This document shows positions 26,455 through 35,078 of a stretch of 64,000 nucleotides of DNA, piece by piece. Position numbers and translations under genes: made by a program. The notes beneath the pieces are model-generated. The model had not been told where the DNA came from and searched no databases. It saw only the letters and a program-made list of their open reading frames with translations. This stretch comes from an uncultured Lachnospiraceae bacterium. Its GTDB lineage: Bacteria > Bacillota > Clostridia > Lachnospirales > Lachnospiraceae. Numbering within the stretch: position 1 is the stretch's first letter; every line of letters begins with the position of its first letter. The stretch is taken from positions 62,001-126,000 of the forward strand of contig CANOZK010000003.1 in the NCBI GenBank assembly GCA_947571775.1. The letters are read 5' to 3'.

Positions 26455-26483
26455 TTGAATTGTTTGCCCGAACATGATAGACT
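26455..26483 (+). promoter_or_regulatory. Candidate promoter that would give a leaderless transcript
   Basis: TTGAAT, 17 bases, TAGACT. The expected RNA start, 7-8 bases further on, falls on or beside the ATG at 26491, which lacks a ribosome site. Confidence 0.4.
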
Positions 26484-26490
26484 GTATCGT

Positions 26491-27300
26491 ATGAAAAAGT
26501 TTCAAATCAAAACATATCGGATTTTTTCAGAGAAAATCAGTCCTGTGCAGCCTGTCCGACTGGTGTTTCTGAGCGATCTGCATGGCCTTTGCTTTGGCGA
26601 AGGGAACGGCCGTTTGATACAGGCCATCGAAGAAGCTTCTCCAGATATGGTTTTGGTGGGCGGCGATATGATGGTTGGGGAGCCTTCCCCTCGTCTGGAG
26701 GTAGCCGAAGAGCTTCTTGTCTCTCTGGTAAAAGAATTCCCAGTGTATTACACATTTGGAAATCATGAGCATCGTCTGATGAGGAAGCCTGAGATTTATG
26801 GAAAACAATTCCCAAAATTCTGTGCATATCTGAGAAAACAGGGAGTCCAGTTTTTGAACAATCGGAAAGTACGGGTGGATATGGGAACCGAAACGCCCCT
26901 GTTTCTCTGGGGATGGGATGCGGCTCGGAGGTTTTACCGCAAGCTGCGGCCCGCATCTATGGATATTTCGGATCTGTCGGATGTACTGGGAAACCCAGCG
27001 GAAGAGGGATATCATATCTTGATGGCCCACAACCCGCAGTTTGGGAAGATTTATTTTTCCTGGGGAGCGGATTTGGTTTTATCTGGGCATTATCACGGAG
27101 GGGTCTGGCGGTTTTCGGAGAACCGGGGGCTGATTGCGCCCAACTTTCACCTGTTCCCGGCCTACTGCTGCGGGCTATTTGCGAAAGGGGCGCAGCGCAT
27201 GGTGGTCAGCCCCGGTCTGGGGGAACATACGTTAAAGCTGCGGATACACAATCCGCGGGAATTGATTGTGATAGAACTGATGCATGGAGGGAATGTGTGA
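26491..27300 (+). CDS. Calcineurin-like metallophosphoesterase (YkuE-like)
   Basis: This protein of about 269 residues carries all metal motifs: LSDLHG, VGGDMM, FGNHEHR and SGHYHGGVWR. YkuE-type enzymes are dimetal phosphohydrolases whose physiological substrate is not settled. I start it at ATG 26491 (MKKFQIKTYRI); a TTG at 26455 is also in frame, and neither has a Shine-Dalgarno. Its stop overlaps the scpA start (TGATG), so the three genes to scpB are translationally coupled. Confidence 0.85.
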   Translation: MKKFQIKTYRIFSEKISPVQPVRLVFLSDLHGLCFGEGNGRLIQAIEEASPDMVLVGGDMMVGEPSPRLEVAEELLVSLVKEFPVYYTFGNHEHRLMRKPEIYGKQFPKFCAYLRKQGVQFLNNRKVRVDMGTETPLFLWGWDAARRFYRKLRPASMDISDLSDVLGNPAEEGYHILMAHNPQFGKIYFSWGADLVLSGHYHGGVWRFSENRGLIAPNFHLFPAYCCGLFAKGAQRMVVSPGLGEHTLKLRIHNPRELIVIELMHGGNV

Positions 27301-28046
27301 TGGCGATTCCGGTAAAACTGCCGGTGTTTGAGGGGCCGCTGGATCTGCTGCTGCACCTGATCGATAAGAATAAAGTGAATATTTACGATATCCCGATTGT
27401 CCAGATCACAGATCAGTATATGGAGTATATCCGCCAGATGGAGCGGGAGGATTTGGGGGTTGTGAGCGAATTCATGGTGATGGCGGCAACCTTGATGGAC
27501 ATCAAATGCCGGATGCTGCTTCCCGCTCCGGCACAGGAGGAAAGTACGGCGGAAGATCCAAGAGCAGAGCTGGTGGCAAAGCTGCTGGAATATAAGCTGT
27601 ATAAATATATGTCGTATGAATTAAAAGATCGCATGGAAAGCGCTGAGAAGCACTTTTATAAAAAACCAACCATTCCGACAGAAGTATCCAGATACCGCCA
27701 GCCGGTCGATCCTTATGAACTGCTGGCCGACGTCACTCTGCCTCAACTCAGTCAAATCTTCAGCTCTGTAATGAGCAGAAGGGAGGACAAGCTGGATCCG
27801 ATACGCAGCAAATTCGGCAGGATTGAGAAGGAGGAGACCAGCCTGTCGGATAAGCTGCAAGATATCCGGGAGTATATCCAATCTCATCGGCGGTTTACTT
27901 TCCGCAGCCTGCTGGAGAGACAGGCCAGCAAAATGCAGGTGGTCGTTACTTTTCTTGCGATTTTGGAATTGATGAAGACTGGGGATATCCGAATTATCCA
28001 GGAGCACATTTTTGATGAAATACAGATAGAGGTGGTGGGAAATTGA
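27300..28046 (+). CDS. scpA: Segregation and condensation protein A (kleisin)
   Basis: This 248-residue kleisin of the SMC-ScpAB condensin starts MAIPVKLPVFEGPLDLLLHLI, the ScpA signature, and continues to a C-terminal winged helix near FLAILELMKTGDIRI. It bridges SMC heads and helps organise replication origins. ATG 27300 overlaps the preceding stop by one base, and its own TGA overlaps the scpB ATG. A much longer frame extends upstream but overlaps the metallophosphoesterase and is not used. Confidence 0.95.
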   Translation: MAIPVKLPVFEGPLDLLLHLIDKNKVNIYDIPIVQITDQYMEYIRQMEREDLGVVSEFMVMAATLMDIKCRMLLPAPAQEESTAEDPRAELVAKLLEYKLYKYMSYELKDRMESAEKHFYKKPTIPTEVSRYRQPVDPYELLADVTLPQLSQIFSSVMSRREDKLDPIRSKFGRIEKEETSLSDKLQDIREYIQSHRRFTFRSLLERQASKMQVVVTFLAILELMKTGDIRIIQEHIFDEIQIEVVGN

Positions 28047-28621
28047 TGGGGGAGCAGGAAAAACGGCTGGAGGCCGCTGTGGAAGCGATTTTATTTACGA
28101 TGGGCGAATCGGTAGAGGAGGAAGCCCTTGCCAGGGCGATTGGACTGGATGCGGCTGGCGCCCGGAAAATTGTTCACAGGCTGATGGAGCGGTATCAGGG
28201 GGACGAATACGGCATTCAGGTCATTGAGTTGGACCATGCCTATCAGATGTGCAGCAAGAAACAGTGTTACGAATATTTGATTAACATTGCGATACAGCCA
28301 AAGAAGGCCGTACTGACTGAAGTGATGCTGGAAACGCTGTCGATTATCGCTTATAAGCAGCCGGTCACAAAGGCGGAGATTGAGAAAATCCGCGGCGTGA
28401 AATGCGACCACCCGGTAAACAAGCTGGTGGAATACGATCTGGTAAAAGAGGTGGGCCGCCTGGACGCACCCGGCAGACCCATTTTGTTGGGAACGACGGA
28501 AGAATTTCTGCGTTCTTTTGGCGTGCAGACCTTAGACGAGCTGCCGGCGATGAACCCGGTTCAGGTGGAGGATTTTAAGGCGGAAGCCGAAGAGGAAGTC
28601 CAGATGAATCTGGATGTATAA
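28046..28621 (+). CDS. scpB: Segregation and condensation protein B
   Basis: This 191-residue ScpB has two winged helices, with AVEAILFTMGESVEEEALA at the start and LETLSIIAYKQPVTKAEIEKIRG in the middle, the classic family stretch. It binds ScpA as a dimer in the condensin complex. The ATG overlaps the scpA stop. A slightly acidic C-terminal tail follows residue 175. Confidence 0.95.
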   Translation: MGEQEKRLEAAVEAILFTMGESVEEEALARAIGLDAAGARKIVHRLMERYQGDEYGIQVIELDHAYQMCSKKQCYEYLINIAIQPKKAVLTEVMLETLSIIAYKQPVTKAEIEKIRGVKCDHPVNKLVEYDLVKEVGRLDAPGRPILLGTTEEFLRSFGVQTLDELPAMNPVQVEDFKAEAEEEVQMNLDV

Positions 28622-28635
28622 AAAGGAGAGAAATA

Positions 28636-29424
28636 ATGCCGACTACATTTACGCACGATTGGTTTGGAAAAAAAGTTTATCAAAAGATGCCGCAGGAAAT
28701 GCGCCGTCTGGTAAAGGCCCACGGGGAGCTGTATCGGATTGGGCAGCACGGGCCGGATGTTTTGTTTTATTATGGGTTTGGCAAAAACCGGGTAAACCGG
28801 CATGGGGTGCGGCTGCATGGCGAGGCGGCGGCGCCTTTTTTTGAACGAGGCGCTTATTTGGTAAAAGAGCAGCAAGACGACGCGCTTCTTGCATATCTAT
28901 TGGGATTTGCATGCCATTTTATGTTGGACAGCACCTGCCATCCCTATATTGACGGAACGGTGGTAAAAGAAGTGAGCCACGGGGAGATTGAAAAAGAACT
29001 AGATCGGCGGCTGATGGTTCTGACCGGACGAAATCCCCATCGGTATTATCCGGCGGCCTGCTGTATTCGCCCTTCCAGGGAAAATGCCTGTGTCATTCAA
29101 AAAGTCTTCCCGGAAGTCACAGTCCGTCAGGTGGAGAGCGCGCTGCGCAATATGATTTTTATCACCAATACGATGGTTTACGACGACAACGGCAGGAAGC
29201 AAAAAGTAATCCTTTCGCTTTTAAAGCTGACGGGGCATTATGACGAGGTGGGCGGTAATTATATGAAGGCTGTCTGCGACCCCCGCTGCGCCCCTTATTT
29301 GGAAGAGCTGGAAAAGCTGCTGGAACAGGCGGTAAAAGAAACGCCTAAGATGCTGGAGGCTCTGTGGAATGCGGCTAGAAAAGGAGAACGGCTGCCGGAG
29401 CGGTTTTGGAGAAATTATAAATAG
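28636..29424 (+). CDS. Zinc-dependent phospholipase C-like protein
   Basis: This 262-residue protein of the Zn_dep_PLPC family (PF00882) has an N-terminal PTTFTHDWFGKKV with a likely metal His, then IGQHGPDVLFYYGFG and GFACHFMLDSTCHPYID, whose His and Asp residues suit the zinc site. There is no signal peptide, so it is probably cytoplasmic, unlike toxin phospholipases. AAAGGAGAG precedes ATG 28636, 14 bases after scpB. The substrate is unknown. Confidence 0.85.
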   Translation: MPTTFTHDWFGKKVYQKMPQEMRRLVKAHGELYRIGQHGPDVLFYYGFGKNRVNRHGVRLHGEAAAPFFERGAYLVKEQQDDALLAYLLGFACHFMLDSTCHPYIDGTVVKEVSHGEIEKELDRRLMVLTGRNPHRYYPAACCIRPSRENACVIQKVFPEVTVRQVESALRNMIFITNTMVYDDNGRKQKVILSLLKLTGHYDEVGGNYMKAVCDPRCAPYLEELEKLLEQAVKETPKMLEALWNAARKGERLPERFWRNYK

Positions 29425-29508
29425 AACAACATATTTTTAAAAATCCTTACATACATTTAATATCACAGGAAGTAGACTTCTGGATGGGATATAGGAGTGA
29501 GGATCATT

Positions 29509-30708
29509 ATGAAAAAAACGGTTTTTGTTCTTCTACTGATGTTTGCCGCGGTGTGCAGCAGGGTACAGGCTTACGGGGCTACGGATACGCCGCAGGAGCT
29601 TCAGCAGCTTTATGCACAGAGTGCAGTTTTGATGGACGGGGATACCGGCAGGGTGCTCTATGAGAAAGACGGATATCATTTTATGCCCATGGCCAGTACC
29701 ACCAAGGTGATGACCTGTATCCTGGCGGTGGAAAACGCTTCGGGTGAAGAGATTGTACAGGTTTCTTCCTATGCGGCTTCCATGCCGGATGTGCAGCTAA
29801 ACATCCGAGAGGGCGAGGAATACTACCTCAAAGATTTGGTCTATTCGCTGATGTTGCAGAGCCATAATGATTCTGCGGTGGCCATTGCCGAGCATATCGG
29901 CGGGAGCGTAGAAGGGTTCGCGGCCATGATGAACGAGAAGGCCAGGGAAATCGGATGCTCGAATACCCATTTTGTCACACCCAACGGATTGGATGCCTCG
30001 GACGAGGGCGGCGCTCATGGAACAACAGCGGCGGATTTGGCAAGAATCATGAGTTATGCCATCCAAAACGAAACGTTTCTGCGCATTACCCAGACTAGGG
30101 ATTATAGCTTCCATGATGTTGAGGGTAAGAGGAGTTATACGCTGCGCAATGCCAATGCGCTGCTGGATATGATGCCGGGGGCGCTATCCGGCAAGACCGG
30201 TTTTACCAATGCCGCCGGATATTGTTACGTGGGTGCAGTCCGGCAGGATGGAAAAACCTTTATCGTAGCCCTGCTTGCCTGCGGCTGGCCAAGCCATAAA
30301 ACCTATAAATGGATCGATACCAAGAAGCTGATCACTTATGGCATGCAGCATTACGAATATCGGGAAGCTGAGAAACTTCCAGATCTGGGGGCTATCGCCG
30401 TGGAAGACGGAATTCCTGCGGATCGGGGGTGGGCAGACACTGCTTATGTCAATCTCCAGATAGAAAATGCGGAGGAAACTTTTCGTATCCTAATGAGAGA
30501 AGACGAACAGGTACGGATGGAGAGGGATTATCCCCAATCGTTAAAAGCTCCGGTAGCCCGCGGAAAACAAGTGGGGGCGATCCGGTATTATCTGGGGGAT
30601 TTGAAGTTAATGGAATATCCGGTGGTCACTGCGGGAACAATAGAAAAAGCCGATTATGCCTGGTGTTGTGAACGGGTATTTGGGAAATATTTTCATGGCG
30701 CGGTGTGA
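29509..30708 (+). CDS. D-alanyl-D-alanine carboxypeptidase (second PBP5-like paralogue)
   Basis: This 399-residue secreted protein has a signal peptide ending near VQAYGA, the active-site SxxK in MASTTKVMT, SHN in LQSHNDSAVAI in place of SGN, and KTG in LSGKTGFT. The family role is peptidoglycan trimming. The start is ATG 29509 after GGAGTGAGG; a GTG four codons earlier is in frame. It overlaps the next gene by 4 bases if that gene uses GTG 30705. Confidence 0.93.
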   Translation: MKKTVFVLLLMFAAVCSRVQAYGATDTPQELQQLYAQSAVLMDGDTGRVLYEKDGYHFMPMASTTKVMTCILAVENASGEEIVQVSSYAASMPDVQLNIREGEEYYLKDLVYSLMLQSHNDSAVAIAEHIGGSVEGFAAMMNEKAREIGCSNTHFVTPNGLDASDEGGAHGTTAADLARIMSYAIQNETFLRITQTRDYSFHDVEGKRSYTLRNANALLDMMPGALSGKTGFTNAAGYCYVGAVRQDGKTFIVALLACGWPSHKTYKWIDTKKLITYGMQHYEYREAEKLPDLGAIAVEDGIPADRGWADTAYVNLQIENAEETFRILMREDEQVRMERDYPQSLKAPVARGKQVGAIRYYLGDLKLMEYPVVTAGTIEKADYAWCCERVFGKYFHGAV

Positions 30709-30734
30709 AGAAAAGCGGGAAGGAGGGAATCGCC

Positions 30735-31226
30735 ATCAAAGAGCAGGATGTTCTGACGGGCCTGTATAATATGCAGGCGGCCAGAAAGAAAATTGTGGAA
30801 TTGCTGGACGGGGAGAAGGTAGAAAGGGGGCTTTTGTTCTACATTGACCTGGATGATTTTCAGGAGATCAACGATACTTACGGGTATCCCGCGGGGGATG
30901 AACTGCTCCAGACGATAGGCGGACTGCTGCTGAAAGCTGCGCACAAAGAAGACGTAGCCGCCAGAATTGGAGGAGATGAATTTCTTTTATTTCTGGGAAA
31001 TGTGCCTGGCGGGAGAGCAGCATACAGTCAGGCCATGCAGTTATATGGGACATGCATGGCGGCAGGCCGGGAATCCCCAGTATCCGTCAGCATGGGCATT
31101 GCCTGTTACCCAGAAGACGGCCGTTTTTATGAGGAATTGGCGGCGCGGGCGGACGAAGCTTTGTATGCGTCCAAGCATCTGGGAAAACAGTGCTTTCTTT
31201 TTTATGAAGATCTATCCAAGCTGTGA
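30735..31226 (+). CDS. GGDEF-domain protein (diguanylate cyclase-like), start uncertain
   Basis: This is a single GGDEF domain of about 163 residues with no sensory domain. DVLTGLYNM opens it, then LFYIDLDDFQEINDTYG, the intact active site RIGGDEFLLF, and SMGIACYPEDG. No RxxD inhibitory site is seen. A perfect AAGGAGGG at 30720-30727 sits 7 bases before the ATC codon 30735, whereas the only standard upstream start, GTG 30705, has no ribosome site. I therefore mark 30735 as a possible non-standard start; the gene may instead begin at 30705. It should make cyclic di-GMP. Confidence 0.75.
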   Translation: MKEQDVLTGLYNMQAARKKIVELLDGEKVERGLLFYIDLDDFQEINDTYGYPAGDELLQTIGGLLLKAAHKEDVAARIGGDEFLLFLGNVPGGRAAYSQAMQLYGTCMAAGRESPVSVSMGIACYPEDGRFYEELAARADEALYASKHLGKQCFLFYEDLSKL

Positions 31227-31252
31227 AACGGCCGTTTTGCAGCTTCTTTTTT
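31220..31252 (+). terminator. Terminator overlapping the GGDEF stop codon
   Basis: GCTG and AAACGG pair with CCGTTT and CAGC (one 2-base internal mismatch), followed by TTCTTTTTT. Confidence 0.65.
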
Positions 31253-31255
31253 GTA

Positions 31256-31284
31256 TTGAAAGTGGCGGGAAAACAAGTTATAAT
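31256..31284 (+). promoter_or_regulatory. Sigma-A promoter of the decarboxylase operon
   Basis: TTGAAA, 17 bases, perfect TATAAT. RNA start is near 31291. Confidence 0.8.
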
Positions 31285-31345
31285 AAAAATGGTATGATTT
31301 TGTTAATTTTTAACGAAAATAGAAGAAAATGGAGGGCAAAAAAGA

Positions 31346-32764
31346 ATGAGTACTGCGAGAATCCATTCTTTGCTTGACGCAAACAGTTTTGTGGAAATCG
31401 GCGGCGGCGTAACTGCCAGGAATACGGATTTCAATCTGGCCGATACAGAAACGCCGTCGGACGGTGTGAGAACTGGATACGGCGTGGTTGACGGAAAGCT
31501 GGTATATGTGTACAGCCAAGATGTGTCCGTGTTAAATGGAACTGTGGGCGAGATGCATGCAAAAAAAATCACCAGCCTGTATGACCTGGCGATGAAAACA
31601 GGCGCGCCGATTGTGGGCCTGCTGGACTGCGGCGGAATCCGTCTGCAAGAAGCCACCGATGCTTTGAACGCATTCGGGGAGATTTACCGGCGACAGGTAA
31701 TGGCTTCCGGCGTGATTCCTCAGATTACTGGTATTTTCGGTGTCTGCGGCGGCGGATTGGCCATATTTCCAGCGCTGACGGATTTTACGTTTATGGTTCA
31801 GGATGCGGGAAAATTATTTGTCAATGCGCCCAACACTCTGGATGAAAACCGCGTGTCCGTCTGCGATACCGCCGATGCCAAATTCCAGAGTGAGGAGACC
31901 GGATTGGTGGACGGGGTCGGGACAGAAGAAGAAGTCCTGGAGCAGATAAGGCGTCTGCTGGTGCTGCTTCCCTCAAACAATGAAGATGAGCTTCCATGCG
32001 ATCTGGACAACGCCGATGATTTGAACCGCACCTGTCCGGGGTTAGCAGAGAGCGCGGGGGACAGTGTCCGCGTACTGAGTCAAATTGCGGACAACCATGA
32101 TTTTATGGAGATCAAACCGTCCTATGGAAAAGATGTGGTCACTGGATTTATCCGGCTCAACGGCAATACGGTGGGATGCGTGGCAAACAGAAGCGTGATG
32201 TACGACGAGGAGGGAGAAAAAACCGAGGATTTCGGGAATGTACTCTCTGCCAGGGGCGCAAAGAAAGCTGCCAAGATGGTCAAGTTCTGCGACGCCTTTC
32301 AGATTCCGGTGCTTACGCTGACCAATGTGGCCGGCTTTAAGGCTTCCAAATGCTCGGAAAAGTATATGGCCAAAGCGGTGGGCGATCTGACCTATGCCTT
32401 TGCCGACGCTACGGTGCCGAAGGTAAACGTGATTATCGGAAAGGCCTACGGAAGCGCTTATGTGGCTATGAACAGCAAAGCGATCGGCGCAGACATGGTC
32501 TTTGCCTGGTCCATCGCCGAGGTGGGTATGATGGAAGCGTCTATGGCGGCAAAAATCATGTATCCCGAAGCTGACGCGGACACCTGGAAAATCAAGACGG
32601 TAGAGTATCAGGCCCTGCAATCCAATGTGCTTTCCGCGGCAAAAAGAGGGTATGTAGATGCGGTGATCGAGCCGCAGGATACCAGAAAACATGTGATTGG
32701 AGCCCTGGAAATGCTGTATACCAAGCGGGAAGGGCGTCCAGACAAAAAACATGGCACAGTTTAA
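31346..32764 (+). CDS. Acyl-CoA carboxyltransferase subunit (MmdA-like)
   Basis: This 472-residue crotonase-fold carboxyltransferase has two halves. The N-terminal half shows LLDCGGIRLQEA and IFGVCGGGLAIFPALTDF; the C-terminal half shows LTNVAGFKASK, GKAYGSAYVAMNSKAIGADMV and MMEASMAAKIM. It moves a carboxyl group between an acyl-CoA and biotin, as in methylmalonyl-CoA decarboxylase. It is about 40 residues shorter than typical MmdA, so the CoA substrate is uncertain. It is the first gene of a five-gene operon with OadG, a biotin carrier, OadB and a second carboxyltransferase. GGAGGGC precedes the ATG. Confidence 0.87.
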   Translation: MSTARIHSLLDANSFVEIGGGVTARNTDFNLADTETPSDGVRTGYGVVDGKLVYVYSQDVSVLNGTVGEMHAKKITSLYDLAMKTGAPIVGLLDCGGIRLQEATDALNAFGEIYRRQVMASGVIPQITGIFGVCGGGLAIFPALTDFTFMVQDAGKLFVNAPNTLDENRVSVCDTADAKFQSEETGLVDGVGTEEEVLEQIRRLLVLLPSNNEDELPCDLDNADDLNRTCPGLAESAGDSVRVLSQIADNHDFMEIKPSYGKDVVTGFIRLNGNTVGCVANRSVMYDEEGEKTEDFGNVLSARGAKKAAKMVKFCDAFQIPVLTLTNVAGFKASKCSEKYMAKAVGDLTYAFADATVPKVNVIIGKAYGSAYVAMNSKAIGADMVFAWSIAEVGMMEASMAAKIMYPEADADTWKIKTVEYQALQSNVLSAAKRGYVDAVIEPQDTRKHVIGALEMLYTKREGRPDKKHGTV

Positions 32765-32777
32765 TCGAGGTATAGAT

Positions 32778-33521
32778 ATGAAGCAGACATGGAAACAAAT
32801 CTTCCGCGCTGTCTTGCTGGCGCTCAGTGTACTGTTGTGTACAGCCTGCCCGGCATGGGCACAAGCGCAGGAAGAAGTGGATGAAGATATGCGGATTACT
32901 CTGACTAGTACGGCGGAGAGTCTCTCACAGACCATTGTAGAACTGAGTCAGGAAGAGATTGACGATTACCGGGAATCCGGGGATGAATTTACCGTAAACA
33001 CCATGGAGGTGTGGGAGAACAGCAGAAAAGAGCTGGGAGAATTCGAAAGCATGGGGGAGTCCATGGTAGAAAAGACAACCGCGGGCTATTCGGTAAAAAT
33101 CCCTGCGCAATTTTCTGAGCAGAATGCGGAAATCGTTTATCTATTTGATCAGACAGGGGTGCCGATATCGTTTAGTATGGATATACAGTATCCGCTGTCA
33201 GCCTTGTTAAAAAGGGCTGGGATGAATACGCTGATGGGGCTGGGAATCGTATTTGCCATGCTGATCTTCCTGACCCTGGTGATTTCTCTGTTCCGTTTTA
33301 TCGGAAAGAAAGAAGAGAAACCGCAAAAAGAGATCGAAGATCTGCCGCGTCCGGCACAGGCGCAAAGGCAGCCTCAGCCTGTGAATATGCAAGAGAACCT
33401 GGACGATCAGGAGTTGATTGCGGTGATCGCCGGAGCGATTGCGGCTTACGAAGGCACTTCGACAGACAGCTTTGTCGTGCGTTCCATCCGCAAGTCAAAC
33501 CGCAGGAAAACAGTTTGGTAA
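32778..33521 (+). CDS. OadG-family decarboxylase subunit gamma with extended extracellular domain
   Basis: At 247 residues this is much longer than classical OadG (about 80-100). A signal sequence (LLALSVLLCTACPAWA) is followed by about 125 residues outside the membrane (ESLSQTIVELSQEEIDDYRES onward), one span (LMGLGIVFAMLIFLTLVISLF), and a cytoplasmic tail ending with the OadG-like LIAVIAGAIAAYEG and basic residues. The subunit would hold the cytoplasmic carboxyltransferases to the OadB pump. The start is ATG 32778 after CGAGG. The role of the outer domain is unknown. Confidence 0.8.
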   Translation: MKQTWKQIFRAVLLALSVLLCTACPAWAQAQEEVDEDMRITLTSTAESLSQTIVELSQEEIDDYRESGDEFTVNTMEVWENSRKELGEFESMGESMVEKTTAGYSVKIPAQFSEQNAEIVYLFDQTGVPISFSMDIQYPLSALLKRAGMNTLMGLGIVFAMLIFLTLVISLFRFIGKKEEKPQKEIEDLPRPAQAQRQPQPVNMQENLDDQELIAVIAGAIAAYEGTSTDSFVVRSIRKSNRRKTVW

Positions 33522-33540
33522 AAAAAGGAGGAAAGAAAAG

Positions 33541-33897
33541 ATGAAAAGCTATACAATTACGGTAAACGGAACGGCATACGATGTGGTTGTAGAGGAACGG
33601 GAGGGCGGCGCACCCGCTGCCCCGGCCGTTTCAGCAGCCCCCAAAGCAGCGCCAAAGCAGCCTGCGGGGGGCGGAAGCGCAGGAGCAGTGAAGGTAACGG
33701 CTTCCGTGCCGGGCAAGGTCTTTAAAGTAGAGGCGAAAGTCGGAGATACGGTAAAGGCCGGGGATACCATTGTGATTCTGGAATCCATGAAGATGGAAAT
33801 TCCGGTGGTAGCGCCCCAGGACGGCACATTGGCTAGCATTGAGGTAGCAGTTGGCGATTCGGTGGAAAACGGAGATACTTTAGCATCCATGAATTAG
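33541..33897 (+). CDS. Biotin carboxyl carrier protein
   Basis: This 118-residue protein has a short N-terminal segment (KSYTITVNGTAYDVVV), an Ala/Pro/Lys-rich hinge, and the lipoyl/biotinyl domain with the biotinylated lysine in ESMKMEIPV. It shuttles CO2 on biotin between the two carboxyltransferases and OadB. GGAGG lies before ATG 33541. Confidence 0.93.
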   Translation: MKSYTITVNGTAYDVVVEEREGGAPAAPAVSAAPKAAPKQPAGGGSAGAVKVTASVPGKVFKVEAKVGDTVKAGDTIVILESMKMEIPVVAPQDGTLASIEVAVGDSVENGDTLASMN

Positions 33898-33913
33898 GAC
33901 AGGAGGTAGTCAA

Positions 33914-35062
33914 ATGTCGTATGTTACAGAAACCTTGTCTAACCTGCTCCATCAGACTGCGTTCTTTGGCTTAACCGGGGGAAATTACTTTATGATCTTG
34001 GTGGCACTGGTATTTCTATATCTTGCCATTCGGCATGGGTTTGAGCCTTTGCTGCTGGTGCCTATCGCTTTTGGTATGCTTTTGGTTAATATCTATCCGG
34101 ATATCATGATGAGAGTCGAGGACTCCCCCAATGGGGTGGGCGGCTTGCTGCATTATTTTTATCTGCTGGATGAGTGGAGCGTCCTGCCCTCGCTGATTTT
34201 CCTGGGCGTGGGGGCCATGACGGATTTCGGCCCTTTGATTGCCAATCCAAAAAGCTTTCTGTTGGGAGCGGCCGCTCAGTTTGGTATTTACATTGCCTAT
34301 TTTCTTGCTATCTTTATGGGATTTAACGGAAAAGCGGCGGCAGCCATTTCTATCATCGGCGGCGCAGATGGGCCGACGTCCATTTTCCTGGCTGGAAAGC
34401 TGGGGCAGGGGTCTTTGATGGGGCCAATCGCGGTGGCGGCTTATTCCTATATGTCGCTGGTGCCGATTATCCAGCCGCCCATTATGAAGCTGCTGACAAC
34501 GGAAGAAGAGCGCAAGATCAAGATGGAACAGCTCCGCCCGGTATCCAAGCTGGAAAAGATTTTATTTCCAATTGTGATTACGGTTGTAGTCTGCTTGATT
34601 CTGCCGACTACGGCTCCGCTGGTGGGTATGCTGATGCTGGGCAATCTCTTCCGGGAATCCGGCGTGGTAGGCCAGTTGACCGAGACAGCCTCCAACGCGC
34701 TGATGTATATCGTAGTCATTTTGCTGGGAACCTCCGTAGGAGCCTCCACCAGCGCAGAGAATTTCCTGAACCTGGATACTCTGAAAATCGTGCTGCTGGG
34801 TCTGGTGGCCTTTGCCTTCGGAACCGCATCCGGCGTTATTTTCGGCAAGATTATGTGCAAGGTGACCAAGGGCAAAGTCAATCCATTGATCGGCTCTGCC
34901 GGTGTGTCTGCGGTGCCTATGGCGGCGCGTGTTTCTCAAAAAGTCGGCGCGGAAGCCGATCCCAGCAATTTCCTGCTGATGCATGCCATGGGGCCGAATG
35001 TGGCGGGCGTGATCGGGACAGCAGTAGCGGCAGGTACATTTATGGCCATTTTTGGTGTGTAG
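33914..35062 (+). CDS. oadB: Sodium-translocating decarboxylase subunit beta
   Basis: This 382-residue polytopic protein has about nine spans and the conserved family stretches FLGVGAMTDFGPLIANP, IIGGADGPTSIFLAGKL and SAGVSAVPMAARVSQ. OadB decarboxylates carboxybiotin and drives Na+ out of the cell. It lies 16 bases after the biotin carrier with GGAGG before its start. It makes the operon an ion pump and not only a biosynthetic carboxylase. Confidence 0.95.
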   Translation: MSYVTETLSNLLHQTAFFGLTGGNYFMILVALVFLYLAIRHGFEPLLLVPIAFGMLLVNIYPDIMMRVEDSPNGVGGLLHYFYLLDEWSVLPSLIFLGVGAMTDFGPLIANPKSFLLGAAAQFGIYIAYFLAIFMGFNGKAAAAISIIGGADGPTSIFLAGKLGQGSLMGPIAVAAYSYMSLVPIIQPPIMKLLTTEEERKIKMEQLRPVSKLEKILFPIVITVVVCLILPTTAPLVGMLMLGNLFRESGVVGQLTETASNALMYIVVILLGTSVGASTSAENFLNLDTLKIVLLGLVAFAFGTASGVIFGKIMCKVTKGKVNPLIGSAGVSAVPMAARVSQKVGAEADPSNFLLMHAMGPNVAGVIGTAVAAGTFMAIFGV

Positions 35063-35078
35063 ATTAGGAGGAGAAGAT

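Noticed and set aside
26913-27299. N-terminal extension of scpA by 129 codons
   Set aside because: This part overlaps the metallophosphoesterase in another frame; kleisin similarity begins exactly at ATG 27300.
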